DNA from: Bacteroidota bacterium
GTDB taxonomy: Bacteria > Bacteroidota > Bacteroidia > Chitinophagales > Chitinophagaceae
Assembly (NCBI GenBank): GCA_018267955.1
Contig: JAFDXL010000010.1
Location: 1-64,000, forward strand
Reading direction: 5' to 3'
Length of the DNA: 64,000 bases
Shown here: positions 36,000-45,872 of the stretch, in pieces
Numbering within the stretch: position 1 is the stretch's first letter
Layout: the number at the start of each line of letters is the position of its first letter
Notes under the pieces: model-generated
What the model was told of the DNA's origin: nothing
Seen by the model: the letters and a program-made list of their open reading frames with translations, nothing else
Databases searched by the model: none
Position numbers and translations under genes: made by a program

Positions 36000-36491
36000 A
36001 TGCGCATGCCTGATAATTCCTTAAAAACCAGCTCCTATCATTTCTTTAAGGGAGCCTGGACCTTTAGCCGTGACATCAAAATTGATAACGGAATAACAAT
36101 ATATGGAACAGCTACCGGCCACGCTAGTTTTGATCCTAAAACAAAATTTGCGGACTGCAATACACTTATATACTCAGAAAAAGGCATCCTTACCATTAGT
36201 CAAACCGGAATGACATCCACATTCCACAGGAGCTTCAGGTATGTATTCGCAAATAATATGACAGTTTATTTCAATGATGGTGTTGATGTCGGTAAACTAT
36301 ACCAGGAATACCGGTTAGATAAGCATAAACAAACATTTACTGCATCATGTACGCATCTTTGTGTACAAGACAATTATAATGCAGAATACAGGATTCTTGA
36401 CGAAAAGAGCTTTCGGTTAACGCAATCTATACAAGGTCCTAAAAAGGACTTCCTGATTACTACCGATTTCCAAAGAAGCATTATTACATAA
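36000..36491 (+). CDS. DUF6314-type protein
   Basis: The 163-aa soluble protein has no signal peptide. It opens FFKGAWTFSRDIKIDNG, continues with GHASFDPKTKFADCNTLIYSEKG and FRYVFANNMTVYFNDG, and ends YRILDEKSFRLTQSIQGPKKDFLITTDFQR. This order (L-x-G-x-W-x-x-x-R-x-I, then A-x-F, then Y-x-E-G, then Y-x-F) resembles the DUF6314 family, a small beta-barrel with unknown ligand. It lies immediately before the histidine operon leader but has its own start. Confidence 0.7.
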   Translation: MRMPDNSLKTSSYHFFKGAWTFSRDIKIDNGITIYGTATGHASFDPKTKFADCNTLIYSEKGILTISQTGMTSTFHRSFRYVFANNMTVYFNDGVDVGKLYQEYRLDKHKQTFTASCTHLCVQDNYNAEYRILDEKSFRLTQSIQGPKKDFLITTDFQRSIIT

Positions 36492-36521
36492 CAAAAACAC
36501 ATTTGGGTTTACAAAATATTT

Positions 36522-36552
36522 TTTGCTGATAAAAAATATTGCTCTTACTTTG
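36522..36552 (+). promoter_or_regulatory. Promoter of the histidine operon
   Basis: A TTTG (36522-36525) and a TTACTTTG (36545-36552) are separated by 19 bp. This matches the Bacteroidota housekeeping consensus TTTG-N17-21-TAnnTTTG with one mismatch. The leader-peptide ATG is 19 bp downstream, which fits a short 5' leader. Confidence 0.65.
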
Positions 36553-36570
36553 CATCACAATACAATAACT

Positions 36571-36627
36571 ATGTTATTCAATCAGCTGCATCATCATCAT
36601 TTCCATACCTCGCACAGGCGGGCATGA
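36571..36627 (+). CDS. hisL: Histidine operon leader peptide
   Basis: An 18-codon ORF encodes MLFNQLHHHHFHTSHRRA and stops with TGA. Six of its 18 codons are histidine: four CAT in a row at 36589-36600, then CAT (36604) and CAC (36613). It sits just upstream of the first his gene and overlaps a region that can form competing RNA hairpins. It is the ribosome sensor of charged tRNA-His. It is too short for standard gene callers. Confidence 0.9.
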   Translation: MLFNQLHHHHFHTSHRRA

Positions 36628-36694
36628 AATGACATGCAGTTAAGCTAAATATCTTTCACAGCCGCCTGAGTACCTCGGGCGGCTGTTTCTTTTA
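36615..36694 (+). promoter_or_regulatory. His attenuator: antiterminator and terminator
   Basis: The terminator is ACAGCCGCC-T-GAG (36658-36670) with loop TAC and CTC-G-GGCGGCTGT (36674-36686). It has 13 pairs, one of them G-U, and is followed by TTTCTTTT. The antiterminator half is CAGGCGG (36615-36621, the end of the leader ORF), which is exactly complementary to CCGCCTG (36662-36668), the 5' arm of the terminator. A ribosome stalled at the His codons leaves 36615-36621 free to pair and blocks termination. A ribosome reaching TGA at 36625 covers it and lets the terminator form. Confidence 0.85.
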
Positions 36695-36729
36695 CTCCAC
36701 TGGTTTACTCAGGCATCAACATCCTCCAA

Positions 36730-37587
36730 ATGAGTAAACTAAAAATCGCAATTCAAAAAAATGGTCGCCTGAGTGAAAAGTCACTGCAGATGCTTGCAGA
36801 ATGTGGCCTAAGATTATCAAACTACGACAGGAAACTAAAAGCAGAGGCTTCCAATTTTCCCGCCGAGGTATTATTTCTCCGCGACGATGATATACCTCAG
36901 TATGTAGAAGAAAGCGTAGCAGATATCGGCATTGTTGGCGAAAACCTTGTAGCCGAAAAATCAAAAAACATATCTGTTGTTCGCAAGCTGGCCTTTGCAC
37001 AATGCAGGCTATCTCTAGCTATCCCCAAAGACGAGCCTTATGAAGGCTTACAGTATTTTCAAAACAAGAAGATCGCCACCAGCTATCCTAATACGCTAAA
37101 AAGCTATCTGGATGATCAAGGAATCAATGCACAAATTGAGGAAATAGGCGGCAGTGTAGAGATTGCACCCGGCATTGGCTTATCTCACGCCATATTCGAC
37201 ATCGTTGGCACGGGGAGCACGTTACTTATGAACGGCCTGAAAGAAGTAGCGGTAGTAATGCAAAGTGAAGCCATACTCATTGCCAACCCTGAGCTCCCAC
37301 AGGATAAAAAAGCAATATTGGATCAACTCCTTTTCAGGATCAAAGCAGTGAAGGATGCTGCATGCAATAAATATATCCTGCTCAATGTGCCTGATAACTG
37401 CCTGGCGCAGGTAATCTCGTTACTGCCCGGTATTAAAAGCCCTACGGTTATGCCATTAGCCATACCGGGTTGGAGCAGTGTACACACCGTGATTAAAGAG
37501 CAGGCCTTCTGGGAAGTGATATCCCAATTGAAAGAAGCCGGTGCAGAAGGCATCCTTGTATTAGATATAGAAAAAATGATAGCATAA
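36730..37587 (+). CDS. hisG: ATP phosphoribosyltransferase (long form)
   Basis: The 285-aa enzyme catalyses the first step of histidine synthesis, ATP + PRPP to phosphoribosyl-ATP. N-terminal KLKIAIQKNGRLSEKSLQML and the PRPP/ATP-binding segment GIGLSHAIFDIVGTGSTL are visible. The last ~75 residues (LNVPDNCLAQVISLLPGIKSPTVMPL...) form the ACT-like regulatory domain of the long HisG form, so HisZ is not needed. It is the first gene after the attenuator, and its stop overlaps the hisD start (TAATG). Confidence 0.95.
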   Translation: MSKLKIAIQKNGRLSEKSLQMLAECGLRLSNYDRKLKAEASNFPAEVLFLRDDDIPQYVEESVADIGIVGENLVAEKSKNISVVRKLAFAQCRLSLAIPKDEPYEGLQYFQNKKIATSYPNTLKSYLDDQGINAQIEEIGGSVEIAPGIGLSHAIFDIVGTGSTLLMNGLKEVAVVMQSEAILIANPELPQDKKAILDQLLFRIKAVKDAACNKYILLNVPDNCLAQVISLLPGIKSPTVMPLAIPGWSSVHTVIKEQAFWEVISQLKEAGAEGILVLDIEKMIA

Positions 37588-38876
37588 TGAAACAGATAAA
37601 TTTCCCCAATAGAGAAGACTGGAATTCTTTATGCCTGCGCCCTGTACAGGAGCAGCAAGAATTAAGCAATATTATAAAAGAAGTATTTGCCACCGTCGCC
37701 CGGGAAGGCGATGCCGGATTGCTTCAATACACACAGCGATACGATCATCCGGAAGCCGTAAAGATTATTGATATGCCTTTGGATGACAGCGTTACTGCTA
37801 TACCGGCAGAACTAAAAGATGCTATCCGGATTGCGAAAAACAACATAAGCAAATTCCACAGCACGCAGATAGAACGTCCTGTAAAAACAGACACTATGCC
37901 GGGTGTAACCTGTTGGCGTGAAAGCAGGCCGATAGATCGCATCGGCATTTATATTCCCGGTGGCAGCGCACCGCTGTTCTCCACCGTATTGATGCTTGCA
38001 ATACCGGCACAACTGGCAGGATGCAGAGACGTGATACTCTGCACCCCACCCGACCGTAATGGCAGCATCAACCCTGCTATACTATATGCGGCTAATATAA
38101 CCGGGGTTTCTAAAGTCTTTGCAGTAGGCGGTGCACAGGCCATAGCAGCAATGGCAATAGGCACAGCAACAATACCACGGGTAGATAAAATATTTGGCCC
38201 GGGCAATCAATATGTGACTGCTGCAAAGACCTATGCACAGCAATTGGGCACCGCTATTGATATGCCGGCAGGGCCAAGCGAAGTATTGATCATAGCAGAT
38301 GAATATGCAGATGCGGCTTTTGTTGCTGCAGATATTTTATCGCAGGCAGAGCATGGAGCAGACAGCCAGGCTATTCTATTATCAGATAATGCGATTATAA
38401 TAAACAAGGTTCTCTTTGAATTAAATACGCAACTATCGCAGTTACCAAGAAAAGCAATTGCGGAGCAGGCATTGAATAATAGCAAGGCTATACTATTGAA
38501 TAACCTGGATGAATGCATTGAATTTAGTAATCAATATGCACCGGAGCACCTGATTATCACCACAGAGAATGCTGAGCAACTGGCTGGCAAAGTCAGCAAT
38601 GCAGGCTCTGTATTTCTTGGCAGGTACAGTTGCGAAAGTGCAGGCGATTATGCAAGTGGCCCCAACCACACATTACCCACCAACGGCTACGCACGAAGTT
38701 ATAGCGGCGTATCTGTAGATAGCTTTGTGAAGAAGATCACATTTCAGCGAATTACCGCAGAGGGCATTAGCAATATCGGTCCGGCTATAGAAACACTTGC
38801 AACTGCAGAAGGGCTTATAGCCCATAAAGAGGCCGTAACCATACGATTAAACGCATTAAAAAACATTAAAAAATAA
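37587..38876 (+). CDS. hisD: Histidinol dehydrogenase
   Basis: The 429-aa zinc enzyme carries out the last two oxidations of L-histidinol to L-histidine with NAD. Visible features are the family core IYIPGGSAPLFSTVLMLAIPA, KIFGPGNQYVTAAK, MPAGPSEVLIIAD, the Zn/substrate segment LSQAEHGADSQAIL, and the closing YAPEHLI and SAGDYASGPNHTLPT. The length is normal. It is coupled to hisG by a one-base overlap. Confidence 0.97.
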   Translation: MKQINFPNREDWNSLCLRPVQEQQELSNIIKEVFATVAREGDAGLLQYTQRYDHPEAVKIIDMPLDDSVTAIPAELKDAIRIAKNNISKFHSTQIERPVKTDTMPGVTCWRESRPIDRIGIYIPGGSAPLFSTVLMLAIPAQLAGCRDVILCTPPDRNGSINPAILYAANITGVSKVFAVGGAQAIAAMAIGTATIPRVDKIFGPGNQYVTAAKTYAQQLGTAIDMPAGPSEVLIIADEYADAAFVAADILSQAEHGADSQAILLSDNAIIINKVLFELNTQLSQLPRKAIAEQALNNSKAILLNNLDECIEFSNQYAPEHLIITTENAEQLAGKVSNAGSVFLGRYSCESAGDYASGPNHTLPTNGYARSYSGVSVDSFVKKITFQRITAEGISNIGPAIETLATAEGLIAHKEAVTIRLNALKNIKK

Positions 38877-38884
38877 TTCAGGAT

Positions 38885-39910
38885 ATGCGAAGCTTGTCTT
38901 CATTAGTACGTCCAAATATTTTGTCACTCGCGCCCTACTCCAGCGCAAGAAGCGAATATTCAGGGAAAGGAAGTGTTTTCTTAGATGCAAACGAAAACCC
39001 ATTTGGCGTGTACAACCGTTACCCGGATCCGATGCAAAAAGCATTAAAGGAAGAGTTGTCAGGTATCAAAAATGTAAGCCCGGAAAACATTTTTATTGGT
39101 AATGGCAGCGATGAAGTAATCGATTTGTGTTATAGGATATTCTGCCGCCCCGGCATTGACAATGCCATCTCCATAACTCCATCTTATGGGATGTATGATG
39201 TTTCAGCGGCCATTAATGATACCGATCTTATTAAAATACCATTAGATCAAAACTTTCAGTTGGACGCGGACATGCTATTACAATACAATAATGATGATAA
39301 AGCAAAGCTCCTGGTTTTATGTTCGCCTAATAACCCAACCGGCAACCTGCTGAAAAATCTGGATGACGTTATCAAAAACTTTAAGGGTATTGTATTAGTG
39401 GATGAGGCATACATAGACTTTTCTGGAACTCCATCTTATATAGATAAGCTATCACTATACCCCAATCTCATTGTCGCCCAAACATTGAGTAAGGCATACG
39501 GCATGGCAGCGGCACGTATTGGCATAGCATACGCTTCTATAGAAATAATCAACCTGTTTAACAAGGTAAAGCCGCCCTATAATGTTAGCGCACTTAACCA
39601 GTTAGCTGCCATTACATCTCTGAAAGAAAAAGAAGAGTATGAAAATCAGAAGCAATTATTGCTTACAGAACGTAAACGTGTTACTGAGATACTCATCAAC
39701 GCGCCATCGGTGAAAAAAGTTTATCCATCGGATGCCAATTTCCTGCTGATAAAGGTAGATGATGCAAATAGCTTATACAAATACCTCTTAGATACGGGCA
39801 TAATTACACGTAACAGGAACACCCAAATACCAAATTGTGTGCGCATCACAATAGGCTCACCATCAGAAAACGACGCATTACTAAACGCCATTCTCCAATT
39901 TTCAATTTGA
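38885..39910 (+). CDS. hisC: Histidinol-phosphate aminotransferase
   Basis: The 341-aa fold-type I PLP enzyme acts on imidazole-acetol phosphate and glutamate. Key segments are LDANENPFGVYNRYPDP, IGNGSDEVIDL, LCSPNNPTGN, VDEAYIDFSG, and the PLP-lysine motif TLSKAYGMAAARIG. It starts 8 bp after the hisD stop. Length and motifs are standard. Confidence 0.96.
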   Translation: MRSLSSLVRPNILSLAPYSSARSEYSGKGSVFLDANENPFGVYNRYPDPMQKALKEELSGIKNVSPENIFIGNGSDEVIDLCYRIFCRPGIDNAISITPSYGMYDVSAAINDTDLIKIPLDQNFQLDADMLLQYNNDDKAKLLVLCSPNNPTGNLLKNLDDVIKNFKGIVLVDEAYIDFSGTPSYIDKLSLYPNLIVAQTLSKAYGMAAARIGIAYASIEIINLFNKVKPPYNVSALNQLAAITSLKEKEEYENQKQLLLTERKRVTEILINAPSVKKVYPSDANFLLIKVDDANSLYKYLLDTGIITRNRNTQIPNCVRITIGSPSENDALLNAILQFSI

Positions 39911-39919
39911 TATGTAACA

Positions 39920-41011
39920 ATGAAGAAAGTATTATTCATAGATCGCGACGGCACATTGATCATAGAACCGCCAACTGACTACCAGGTAGATAGCCTGGAA
40001 AAACTGGAGTTCTATCCGCAGGTATTTCGGTACCTTTCAATGATAGCAGAAGAACTGGATTATGAACTGGTGATGGTAACCAACCAGGACGGGCTGGGCA
40101 CGTCTTCCTTTCCCGAAGAGGCCTTTTGGCCGGCACACAACAAAATGCTCGATGCATTTGCAAAAGAAGGCATCCGGTTTTCTGATATTTTAATTGACCG
40201 CAGCCTGCCGGTTGATAATGCTCCTACAAGAAAACCGGGCACTGCAATGCTCGGCAGATACCTTGCAGGCAATTATGACCTGTCACGTTCCTTTGTCATT
40301 GGAGATCGCATCACGGATGTACAGTTAGCCCAAAATCTGGGCGCCAATGCTATATACATGGGCAAAGAGCTGCAACCAGCCACAGTGCTTTCCACAACCA
40401 GCTGGAAGGATATTTATCATTTCTTGAAAAAACTCAGCAGAACAAACAAGACTATCCGCCGAACGTCTGAAACAAATATAACAGCAGAGCTAAATCTTGA
40501 TGGCAATGGCCAATACAATATAAAAACAGGTATCGGCTTTTTTGACCACATGCTGGAACAGGTTGCCAAACACAGTAACATAGATATTTCTATTTCGGCA
40601 AATGGAGATCTGCACATTGATGAGCATCATACGATAGAAGATACAGGCCTTGTATTAGGTAGCGCCATTAAGGAAGCATTAGGTAAAAAGACAGGTATAG
40701 AACGCTATGGTTTCTTATTACCTATGGACGATTGCCTGGCCCGGGTAGCAATAGATTTTAGTGGCCGCCCATGGCTGGTTTGGGATGCGCCCTTCCTGCG
40801 CGAAAAAATTGGTGATATGCCCACAGAAATGCTGTTTCACTTTTTCAAGTCGTTTAGCGACGCTGCGGGGTGTAATCTTAATATAACAGCTACAGGCAAT
40901 AATGAGCACCATAAGGCAGAAGCTATTTTCAAAGGTTTCGCAAGAGCATTGAAAATGGCCGTAAAACAAACGGGAGAACAAACCATTCCAAGCACAAAAG
41001 GTTCTATATGA
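39920..41011 (+). CDS. hisB: Bifunctional histidinol-phosphatase / imidazoleglycerol-phosphate dehydratase
   Basis: The 363-aa fusion protein has two parts. Residues 1-165 are a HAD-type phosphatase (FIDRDGTLI with the nucleophile Asp; [13 protein letters not shown]). Residues ~175-363 are the dehydratase with its metal-binding His clusters ([40 protein letters not shown]). It performs steps 6 and 8 of the pathway. Its stop overlaps the hisH start by 4 bp. Confidence 0.96.
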   Translation: MKKVLFIDRDGTLIIEPPTDYQVDSLEKLEFYPQVFRYLSMIAEELDYELVMVTNQDGLGTSSFPEEAFWPAHNKMLDAFAKEGIRFSDILIDRSLPVDNAPTRKPGTAMLGRYLAGNYDLSRSFVIGDRITDVQLAQNLGANAIYMGKELQPATVLSTTSWKDIYHFLKKLSRTNKTIRRTSETNITAELNLDGNGQYNIKTGIGFFDHMLEQVAKHSNIDISISANGDLHIDEHHTIEDTGLVLGSAIKEALGKKTGIERYGFLLPMDDCLARVAIDFSGRPWLVWDAPFLREKIGDMPTEMLFHFFKSFSDAAGCNLNITATGNNEHHKAEAIFKGFARALKMAVKQTGEQTIPSTKGSI

Positions 41012-41583
41012 TAGCGATAATACAATATGGTGGAGGAAATACCGGTTCTGTGCAAAATGCATTAAACAGGTTAGGTGTACATAGCATCATTACAAGCGAT
41101 GCAGGTATCATACAAAGCGCAGAGAAAGTAATACTACCCGGCGTAGGGGCTGCGGGTGCTGCAATGCAGGCAATCCGTAGAGATGGGCTTGATAAAATAA
41201 TACCCAATTTAAAACAGCCGGTCTTAGGTATTTGCCTGGGCATGCAACTGCTTTGCAAATACTCCGAAGAAAATAATACAACTTGCCTGGGTGTATTTGA
41301 TGCCCGTGTAATAAAATTTCCTGAGGGCTATATAGTGCCACATATTGGTTGGAATAATATAGAAAACACAAAACGCATATTATTCAGCGAGATAGCAGAT
41401 AAGAATACTTACTTCGTGCATAGCTACTATGTACCCGTATGCACAGATACAGTTGCTACCTGCCAATACATCCTGCCATTTAGCGCTGCCATACAGAAGA
41501 ATAATTTTTATGCCACTCAGTTTCACCCGGAAAAGTCGGGCGATACCGGCGAGCAGATATTGAAAAACTTTTTAGAGATATGA
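41008..41583 (+). CDS. hisH: Imidazole glycerol phosphate synthase, glutaminase subunit
   Basis: The 191-aa class I glutamine amidotransferase supplies ammonia to HisF. The catalytic triad is visible: Cys in GICLGMQLL, His and Glu in QFHPEKSG. The N-terminal [19 protein letters not shown] is typical. It overlaps hisB by 4 bp and hisA by 4 bp, forming a tightly coupled unit. Confidence 0.96.
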   Translation: MIAIIQYGGGNTGSVQNALNRLGVHSIITSDAGIIQSAEKVILPGVGAAGAAMQAIRRDGLDKIIPNLKQPVLGICLGMQLLCKYSEENNTTCLGVFDARVIKFPEGYIVPHIGWNNIENTKRILFSEIADKNTYFVHSYYVPVCTDTVATCQYILPFSAAIQKNNFYATQFHPEKSGDTGEQILKNFLEI

Positions 41584-42320
41584 ACATTATACCCGCTATA
41601 GATATTATTGACGGCAAATGTGTACGGCTGCAACAAGGCAATTATGACAAAGTAACCATTTACAATGTAAACCCAATTGATATTGCATTGCAATACCAGG
41701 ATATAGGAATACGTCACCTGCACCTCGTAGACCTTGACGGTGCCAAAAAGGGAAAAGTAACCAATCTGCAAATACTTGAAAAAATAGCTAACGCTACTAA
41801 TCTATATATCGATTTTGGTGGCGGTATTCGTACAGATGAAGATATTCAGCTAGCGTTCGACTCCGGCGCCGGCAAAGTAACACTGGGCAGTATCGCCATA
41901 AAAGACAAGGCGAAAGTGCTTGCATGGCAAAGCATATATGGTGGTGATAGAATAATACTTGGTGCAGATTGCCAGAACGGCATGATAGCGGTTAATGGCT
42001 GGACTAATAATACATCTGTCGATGTTGTTTCTTTCATAAGGGAATACCGGCAACAAGGTTTAGAGCAAATTATGTGTACTGATATATCCTGTGATGGCAT
42101 GTTAGCCGGGCCTGCTATTCCGCTGTACAAAGGCATCTTATCTGCAGTGAACAACATCCAACTAATTGCCAGTGGCGGCATTCGCTCTATTGAAGACTTA
42201 AAAACATTAAAACAAATCGGTTGTGCAGGTGCGATCATAGGCAAAGCATTTTATGAAGGCTATATCCAATTAAACGAACTGAGAAATTATGCTGAAGAAA
42301 CGAATAATTCCGTGTCTTGA
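41580..42320 (+). CDS. hisA: ProFAR isomerase
   Basis: The 246-aa TIM barrel isomerises ProFAR to PRFAR. Catalytic Asp in [15 protein letters not shown] and second Asp in [12 protein letters not shown], with the phosphate-binding ends GGGIRT and SGGIRSIED. It overlaps the hisF start by 32 bp, an unusually long overlap. Confidence 0.95.
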   Translation: MNIIPAIDIIDGKCVRLQQGNYDKVTIYNVNPIDIALQYQDIGIRHLHLVDLDGAKKGKVTNLQILEKIANATNLYIDFGGGIRTDEDIQLAFDSGAGKVTLGSIAIKDKAKVLAWQSIYGGDRIILGADCQNGMIAVNGWTNNTSVDVVSFIREYRQQGLEQIMCTDISCDGMLAGPAIPLYKGILSAVNNIQLIASGGIRSIEDLKTLKQIGCAGAIIGKAFYEGYIQLNELRNYAEETNNSVS

Positions 42321-43041
42321 TATAAAAGACGGACGAACAGTAAAGGGCACCCAATTTGTAGATCTGAAAGATGCAGGTGACCCTATAGCCCTTGCACAAA
42401 AATATGCTGCACAAGGTGCAGATGAGCTGGTATTCCTGGACATAACAGCTACCATAGAAAACCGCAAAACTTTAGTGGAACTTGTAAAAAAGATCGCGGC
42501 TTCAATTAATATTCCATTTACAGTAGGTGGTGGCATTCGCACGCTGGAAGATGCAGCATTGCTTATTCGTTCAGGAGCAGACAAGATCAGCATTAACTCT
42601 GCCGCATACAACAATCCTGAACTGATAAAGGAAATAGCGAATCACTTCGGCTCTCAGTGTGTGGTGGTGGCTATTGATGCAAAGTATATAGATAACTCCT
42701 GGAATGTATTTACAAACGGTGGGCGTACCGATACAGGATGCAATATAATTGCATGGGCAAAGAAAGCAGCAGACCAGGGAGCAGGGGAAATCCTTTTAAC
42801 ATCTATGGATAACGATGGCGCCAGGAGTGGTTTTGCAATAGAGCCGGTGAACGAAGTATGCAACGCGGTATCGATACCTGTAATAGCGTCCGGCGGTGCA
42901 GGCTGCAAAGAAGACTTTTATGCACTATTTCAAAACTCTAATGCAAGTGCAGCGCTCGCCGCAGGTATTTTCCACTACGATCAACTACAGATACCTCGAT
43001 TAAAAGAATACTTAAAAACAAATCAAATACCAATACGATGA
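42289..43041 (+). CDS. hisF: Imidazole glycerol phosphate synthase, cyclase subunit
   Basis: The 250-aa TIM barrel is HisA's homolog. Catalytic Asp residues are in [18 protein letters not shown] and [12 protein letters not shown], with phosphate-binding [10 protein letters not shown] and [10 protein letters not shown]. It forms the glutamine-dependent synthase with HisH. The start is within the 3' end of hisA (32-bp overlap). No later ATG keeps the essential first strand, so I accept the overlap. Confidence 0.96.
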   Translation: MLKKRIIPCLDIKDGRTVKGTQFVDLKDAGDPIALAQKYAAQGADELVFLDITATIENRKTLVELVKKIAASINIPFTVGGGIRTLEDAALLIRSGADKISINSAAYNNPELIKEIANHFGSQCVVVAIDAKYIDNSWNVFTNGGRTDTGCNIIAWAKKAADQGAGEILLTSMDNDGARSGFAIEPVNEVCNAVSIPVIASGGAGCKEDFYALFQNSNASAALAAGIFHYDQLQIPRLKEYLKTNQIPIR

Positions 43042-43625
43042 AACCGGATTTCAATAAAGGCAACGGGTTGCTACCCGCTATAATACAAGATGCAACCACC
43101 ATGCAAGTCTTGATGCTGGGTTATATGAATGAAGAAGCCCTGGCACAAACGAAAGCCACGGGGTTAGTAACTTTTTATAGCCGCAGCAAGCAACGCTTAT
43201 GGACCAAGGGCGAAAGTTCGGGCAACACATTAACTGTTGTAGATATAGGGCTGGATTGTGATATGGACACTATATTTATAAAAGCTAATCCTTCCGGCCC
43301 TGTTTGCCATACCGGTAGTCAATCATGTTTTGGCCAAGAAACAAATAAAGGATTCTTATACTCGCTAGAGCAAACAATTGAGCAGCGCATCAGCGACAAA
43401 AACCAAAACTCTTACACAAATAAGTTATTTGAAAGAGGTATCAATAAAATAGCTCAGAAGGTTGGAGAAGAAGCCGTAGAGCTTGTTATTGAAGCAAAAG
43501 ATGACAACATTAACCTGTTCAAAAACGAAGCCGCAGATCTGCTCTACCACCTATTGATATTATTCAGAGCCAAAGGTATTAAGCTGGAAGATGTGGAAGG
43601 TGTTTTGAAGGAAAGGAGGAAGTGA
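43038..43625 (+). CDS. hisIE: Bifunctional phosphoribosyl-AMP cyclohydrolase / phosphoribosyl-ATP pyrophosphatase
   Basis: The 195-aa protein combines two steps. The N-terminal HisI part has VTFYSRSKQRLWTKGESSGN, the metal-binding DCDMDTIFIKANP and the Cys pair in GPVCHTGSQSCF. The C-terminal HisE part (about residues 112-195) is helical with KVGEEAVELVIEAKD and EAADLLYHLLILF. It overlaps hisF by 4 bp and closes the operon hisGDCBHAF(IE). Confidence 0.96.
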   Translation: MKPDFNKGNGLLPAIIQDATTMQVLMLGYMNEEALAQTKATGLVTFYSRSKQRLWTKGESSGNTLTVVDIGLDCDMDTIFIKANPSGPVCHTGSQSCFGQETNKGFLYSLEQTIEQRISDKNQNSYTNKLFERGINKIAQKVGEEAVELVIEAKDDNINLFKNEAADLLYHLLILFRAKGIKLEDVEGVLKERRK

Positions 43626-43690
43626 TGAAATATTTTGGATAAGACTGGAGTATGGAACACCTTTATAGGGACGACCTCCAGCCAATCATA

Positions 43691-43793
43691 TTCTAGTTGG
43701 CCTAGTTTATAACTACGTCCTAATGGTTGCCGATCTCCAGATCGGTGATAAGGCAATTTTTTAAAAACTCTCGCAGTTGATAGGCTTTTGTGA
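43691..43793. repeat. REP-like double-hairpin repeat, copy 1 (degenerate)
   Basis: This is a 103-bp unit with two inverted repeats. The first is a degenerate palindrome around AGTTTATAACT. The second is CCGATCTCCAGATCGG. It aligns over its length with 45873-45974 in the same orientation, roughly 80% identical by eye. This intergenic region (43626-43893) shows no gene. Confidence 0.7.
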
Positions 43794-43893
43794 ACTCTAT
43801 TTGACTACGTCGAACTGGATTATAGAGGAACTGAAAGTAATTGCCCTACAAAAATCAAGACTAACGAAGCGTATTTTGGCTCGTTGCAAAAAA

Positions 43894-44679
43894 CTATTTA
43901 CGTTCCTTTGTCAAGTCTGTTGGGCTAATTCCGAATTTTTTTTTGAATGCAGATGAAAAATGTGAAAATGTTTCAAAACCTAGGTCAAAATAAATTTCAG
44001 ACGGTCTTTCTCCTTTCTTATCCAGTAAAAAATAAGCTTCCTCAAGGCGCTTTTTAATTAACCACTTCGACGGGGTATCTCCGAATACATCGTGGAAGTC
44101 GCGCTTAAAAGCTGAAAGGCTGCGACCGGTTAAATATGCAAACCGTTCTATGCTGACATTGAAGCGGAAGTTGCGGTTCATAAATTCTTCTATATTGATT
44201 TTTTCAAGTCTGTCAAAGTCGAAAAACAGGCCTGCAATTTTTGGATCATTGTTTAGTAGAATTAGCAGAAGCTCCTCACGCTTCACATCTGCAAAAGGTG
44301 CCTTTATCCTACCACCGCCAATATAATATGGCTTAAAGGATGAGATGAAATTATTAATCAGGTCAGTAGACTCTAATCTTATAAGCGTGTCTGTTTGCTT
44401 AAATTTTGCCATGCTTGGCTTGTATCGCTCCTGGAACGTTCGGAGGAAAACCTCATCGAAGAAAACAAACACTTTATTTATCTCGTCATCTTCCTTTTCT
44501 TTCTTATACCGCGCGAAACGGTTCTTACGGGCAATCCCACATTCTCCCGAACGAAAACTATGGGTTTCACTTCCGTCATAACAGCTTACAACACCTTTAA
44601 TAACATACATAAAGCTATGCTGAAAGATAAAATGCTCAGACGAGATCTTATCTACAAGATATGAAGGTGGTCTATCCAT
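43894..44679 (-). CDS. AraC-family transcriptional regulator
   Basis: The 261-aa protein has an N-terminal cupin-like sensor (EHFIFQHSFMYVIKGVVSCYDGSETHSFRSGECGI) and a C-terminal AraC HTH pair: SIERFAYLTGRSLSAFKRDFHDVFG and then RPSEIYFDLGFETFSHFSSAFKKKFGISP. It lies 46 bp downstream of an SDR gene on the same strand, so the two form a small unit. That unit is enclosed by two direct copies of a REP-like repeat, suggesting horizontal acquisition as a cassette. Confidence 0.93.
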   Translation of the reverse strand: MDRPPSYLVDKISSEHFIFQHSFMYVIKGVVSCYDGSETHSFRSGECGIARKNRFARYKKEKEDDEINKVFVFFDEVFLRTFQERYKPSMAKFKQTDTLIRLESTDLINNFISSFKPYYIGGGRIKAPFADVKREELLLILLNNDPKIAGLFFDFDRLEKINIEEFMNRNFRFNVSIERFAYLTGRSLSAFKRDFHDVFGDTPSKWLIKKRLEEAYFLLDKKGERPSEIYFDLGFETFSHFSSAFKKKFGISPTDLTKERK

Positions 44680-44725
44680 GAATGCTATATTAAGTTAAGG
44701 TACTTGGCGGTAAAAGGATCATTTT

Positions 44726-45664
44726 TTAGAACCTAAAACCTTCTTTTGACAGAAATGCCCTTGTCTCTGCAACCACCCGGTCTTGAAATTTTGGGTCACG
44801 TGACAATTCTGAGCCGAGCATTGGCTTTGCTTTTTCGTCGAAATATACACCTGTTTTGTTCGATTTGTCAGTCATTACTTTTGTGATAGTTTTCGCCGAT
44901 TCTTCAGGTGTGCTTGCATATTTGGAAAACGGCGGAATTACAGACATTATACGACCAAATATAGCGTGGATAACAGGGTTCATACTTTCGGCCCCAAGAC
45001 TTGTTCCGCGAGTTATCCCTGGCTCTACAGCATTGAAACGTAATCTTGGATTTTCTCGTGCAAAAGCCATTGCAGAAGCAAGAATACATTGCTTTGATGT
45101 TGCATAAGCATCTATACCAGCAAGTTTCGCCCCTCCTGCTTTCCATTCTCCTCGTGCACTTGCCTCTATGGAAATAAAACGACCACCTTTCATTCCCATT
45201 ATTTTAGCGGGTTTACGTTCAGGGTCTTCAATTGCTGAAGCAATGAAAATAATATTAGCCCTGTCAGGAAGATGTGGTGAAAGTGCCTCAGTCAGGGCAA
45301 ATGCACCCAGGTAATTTGTGGCAAAGGTCATGTCCCAGCCCTGGGCATTCTTTGTAGCTTGCCGCGGCATAATACCTGCATTATTCAACAGGCCAGACAC
45401 TACAAAAGGCAGTGCGATGATTTTTTTTACTGCCTGTTGTATACTTGTGATATCTGACACATCACACATAATTGCAACGGCTTTAAGACCTTTTTGTTTC
45501 ATTGCATCATCTAACTCTTTCAGTTTTGCTGCATTACGCCCAACTAATATAATTGTACCATATTTGGCGAGTTCGAATGCCGTTGCCCTACCAATACCTG
45601 AAGTAGGGCCGGTAATAATATAGGCGTTATCTTTTGCGCTGTTATTAGAAATTTCCTTTGACAT
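44726..45664 (-). CDS. Short-chain dehydrogenase/reductase
   Basis: The 312-aa NAD(P)-dependent oxidoreductase has the Rossmann motif T-G-P-T-S-G-I-G at about residues 18-25, NNAG at about 92, and the active-site Y-A-T-S-K. The length and the P-x-x-x-G sequence resemble WW-domain oxidoreductase/retinol dehydrogenase-like SDRs, but the substrate is unknown. It is the probable partner or target of the AraC regulator. Confidence 0.9.
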   Translation of the reverse strand: MSKEISNNSAKDNAYIITGPTSGIGRATAFELAKYGTIILVGRNAAKLKELDDAMKQKGLKAVAIMCDVSDITSIQQAVKKIIALPFVVSGLLNNAGIMPRQATKNAQGWDMTFATNYLGAFALTEALSPHLPDRANIIFIASAIEDPERKPAKIMGMKGGRFISIEASARGEWKAGGAKLAGIDAYATSKQCILASAMAFARENPRLRFNAVEPGITRGTSLGAESMNPVIHAIFGRIMSVIPPFSKYASTPEESAKTITKVMTDKSNKTGVYFDEKAKPMLGSELSRDPKFQDRVVAETRAFLSKEGFRF

Positions 45665-45872
45665 AATGTTCTGTTTACGTGAATTGATAAAGTAAAGTTC
45701 AGTAACAGTTATATTCTTTAATGTTCCAGAAAGTTCAAGTTATTGTCGTTAAACGTCCATTAATTGGTAGTATAAAGTTTGGGGAATCTGAAACTTTTAG
45801 CTGGGTGCGAGTGACTCGTGAATTTATCCCTCATTTCGGAAAAGGTAATAACGGCTTGTTCATCAACGTCAC

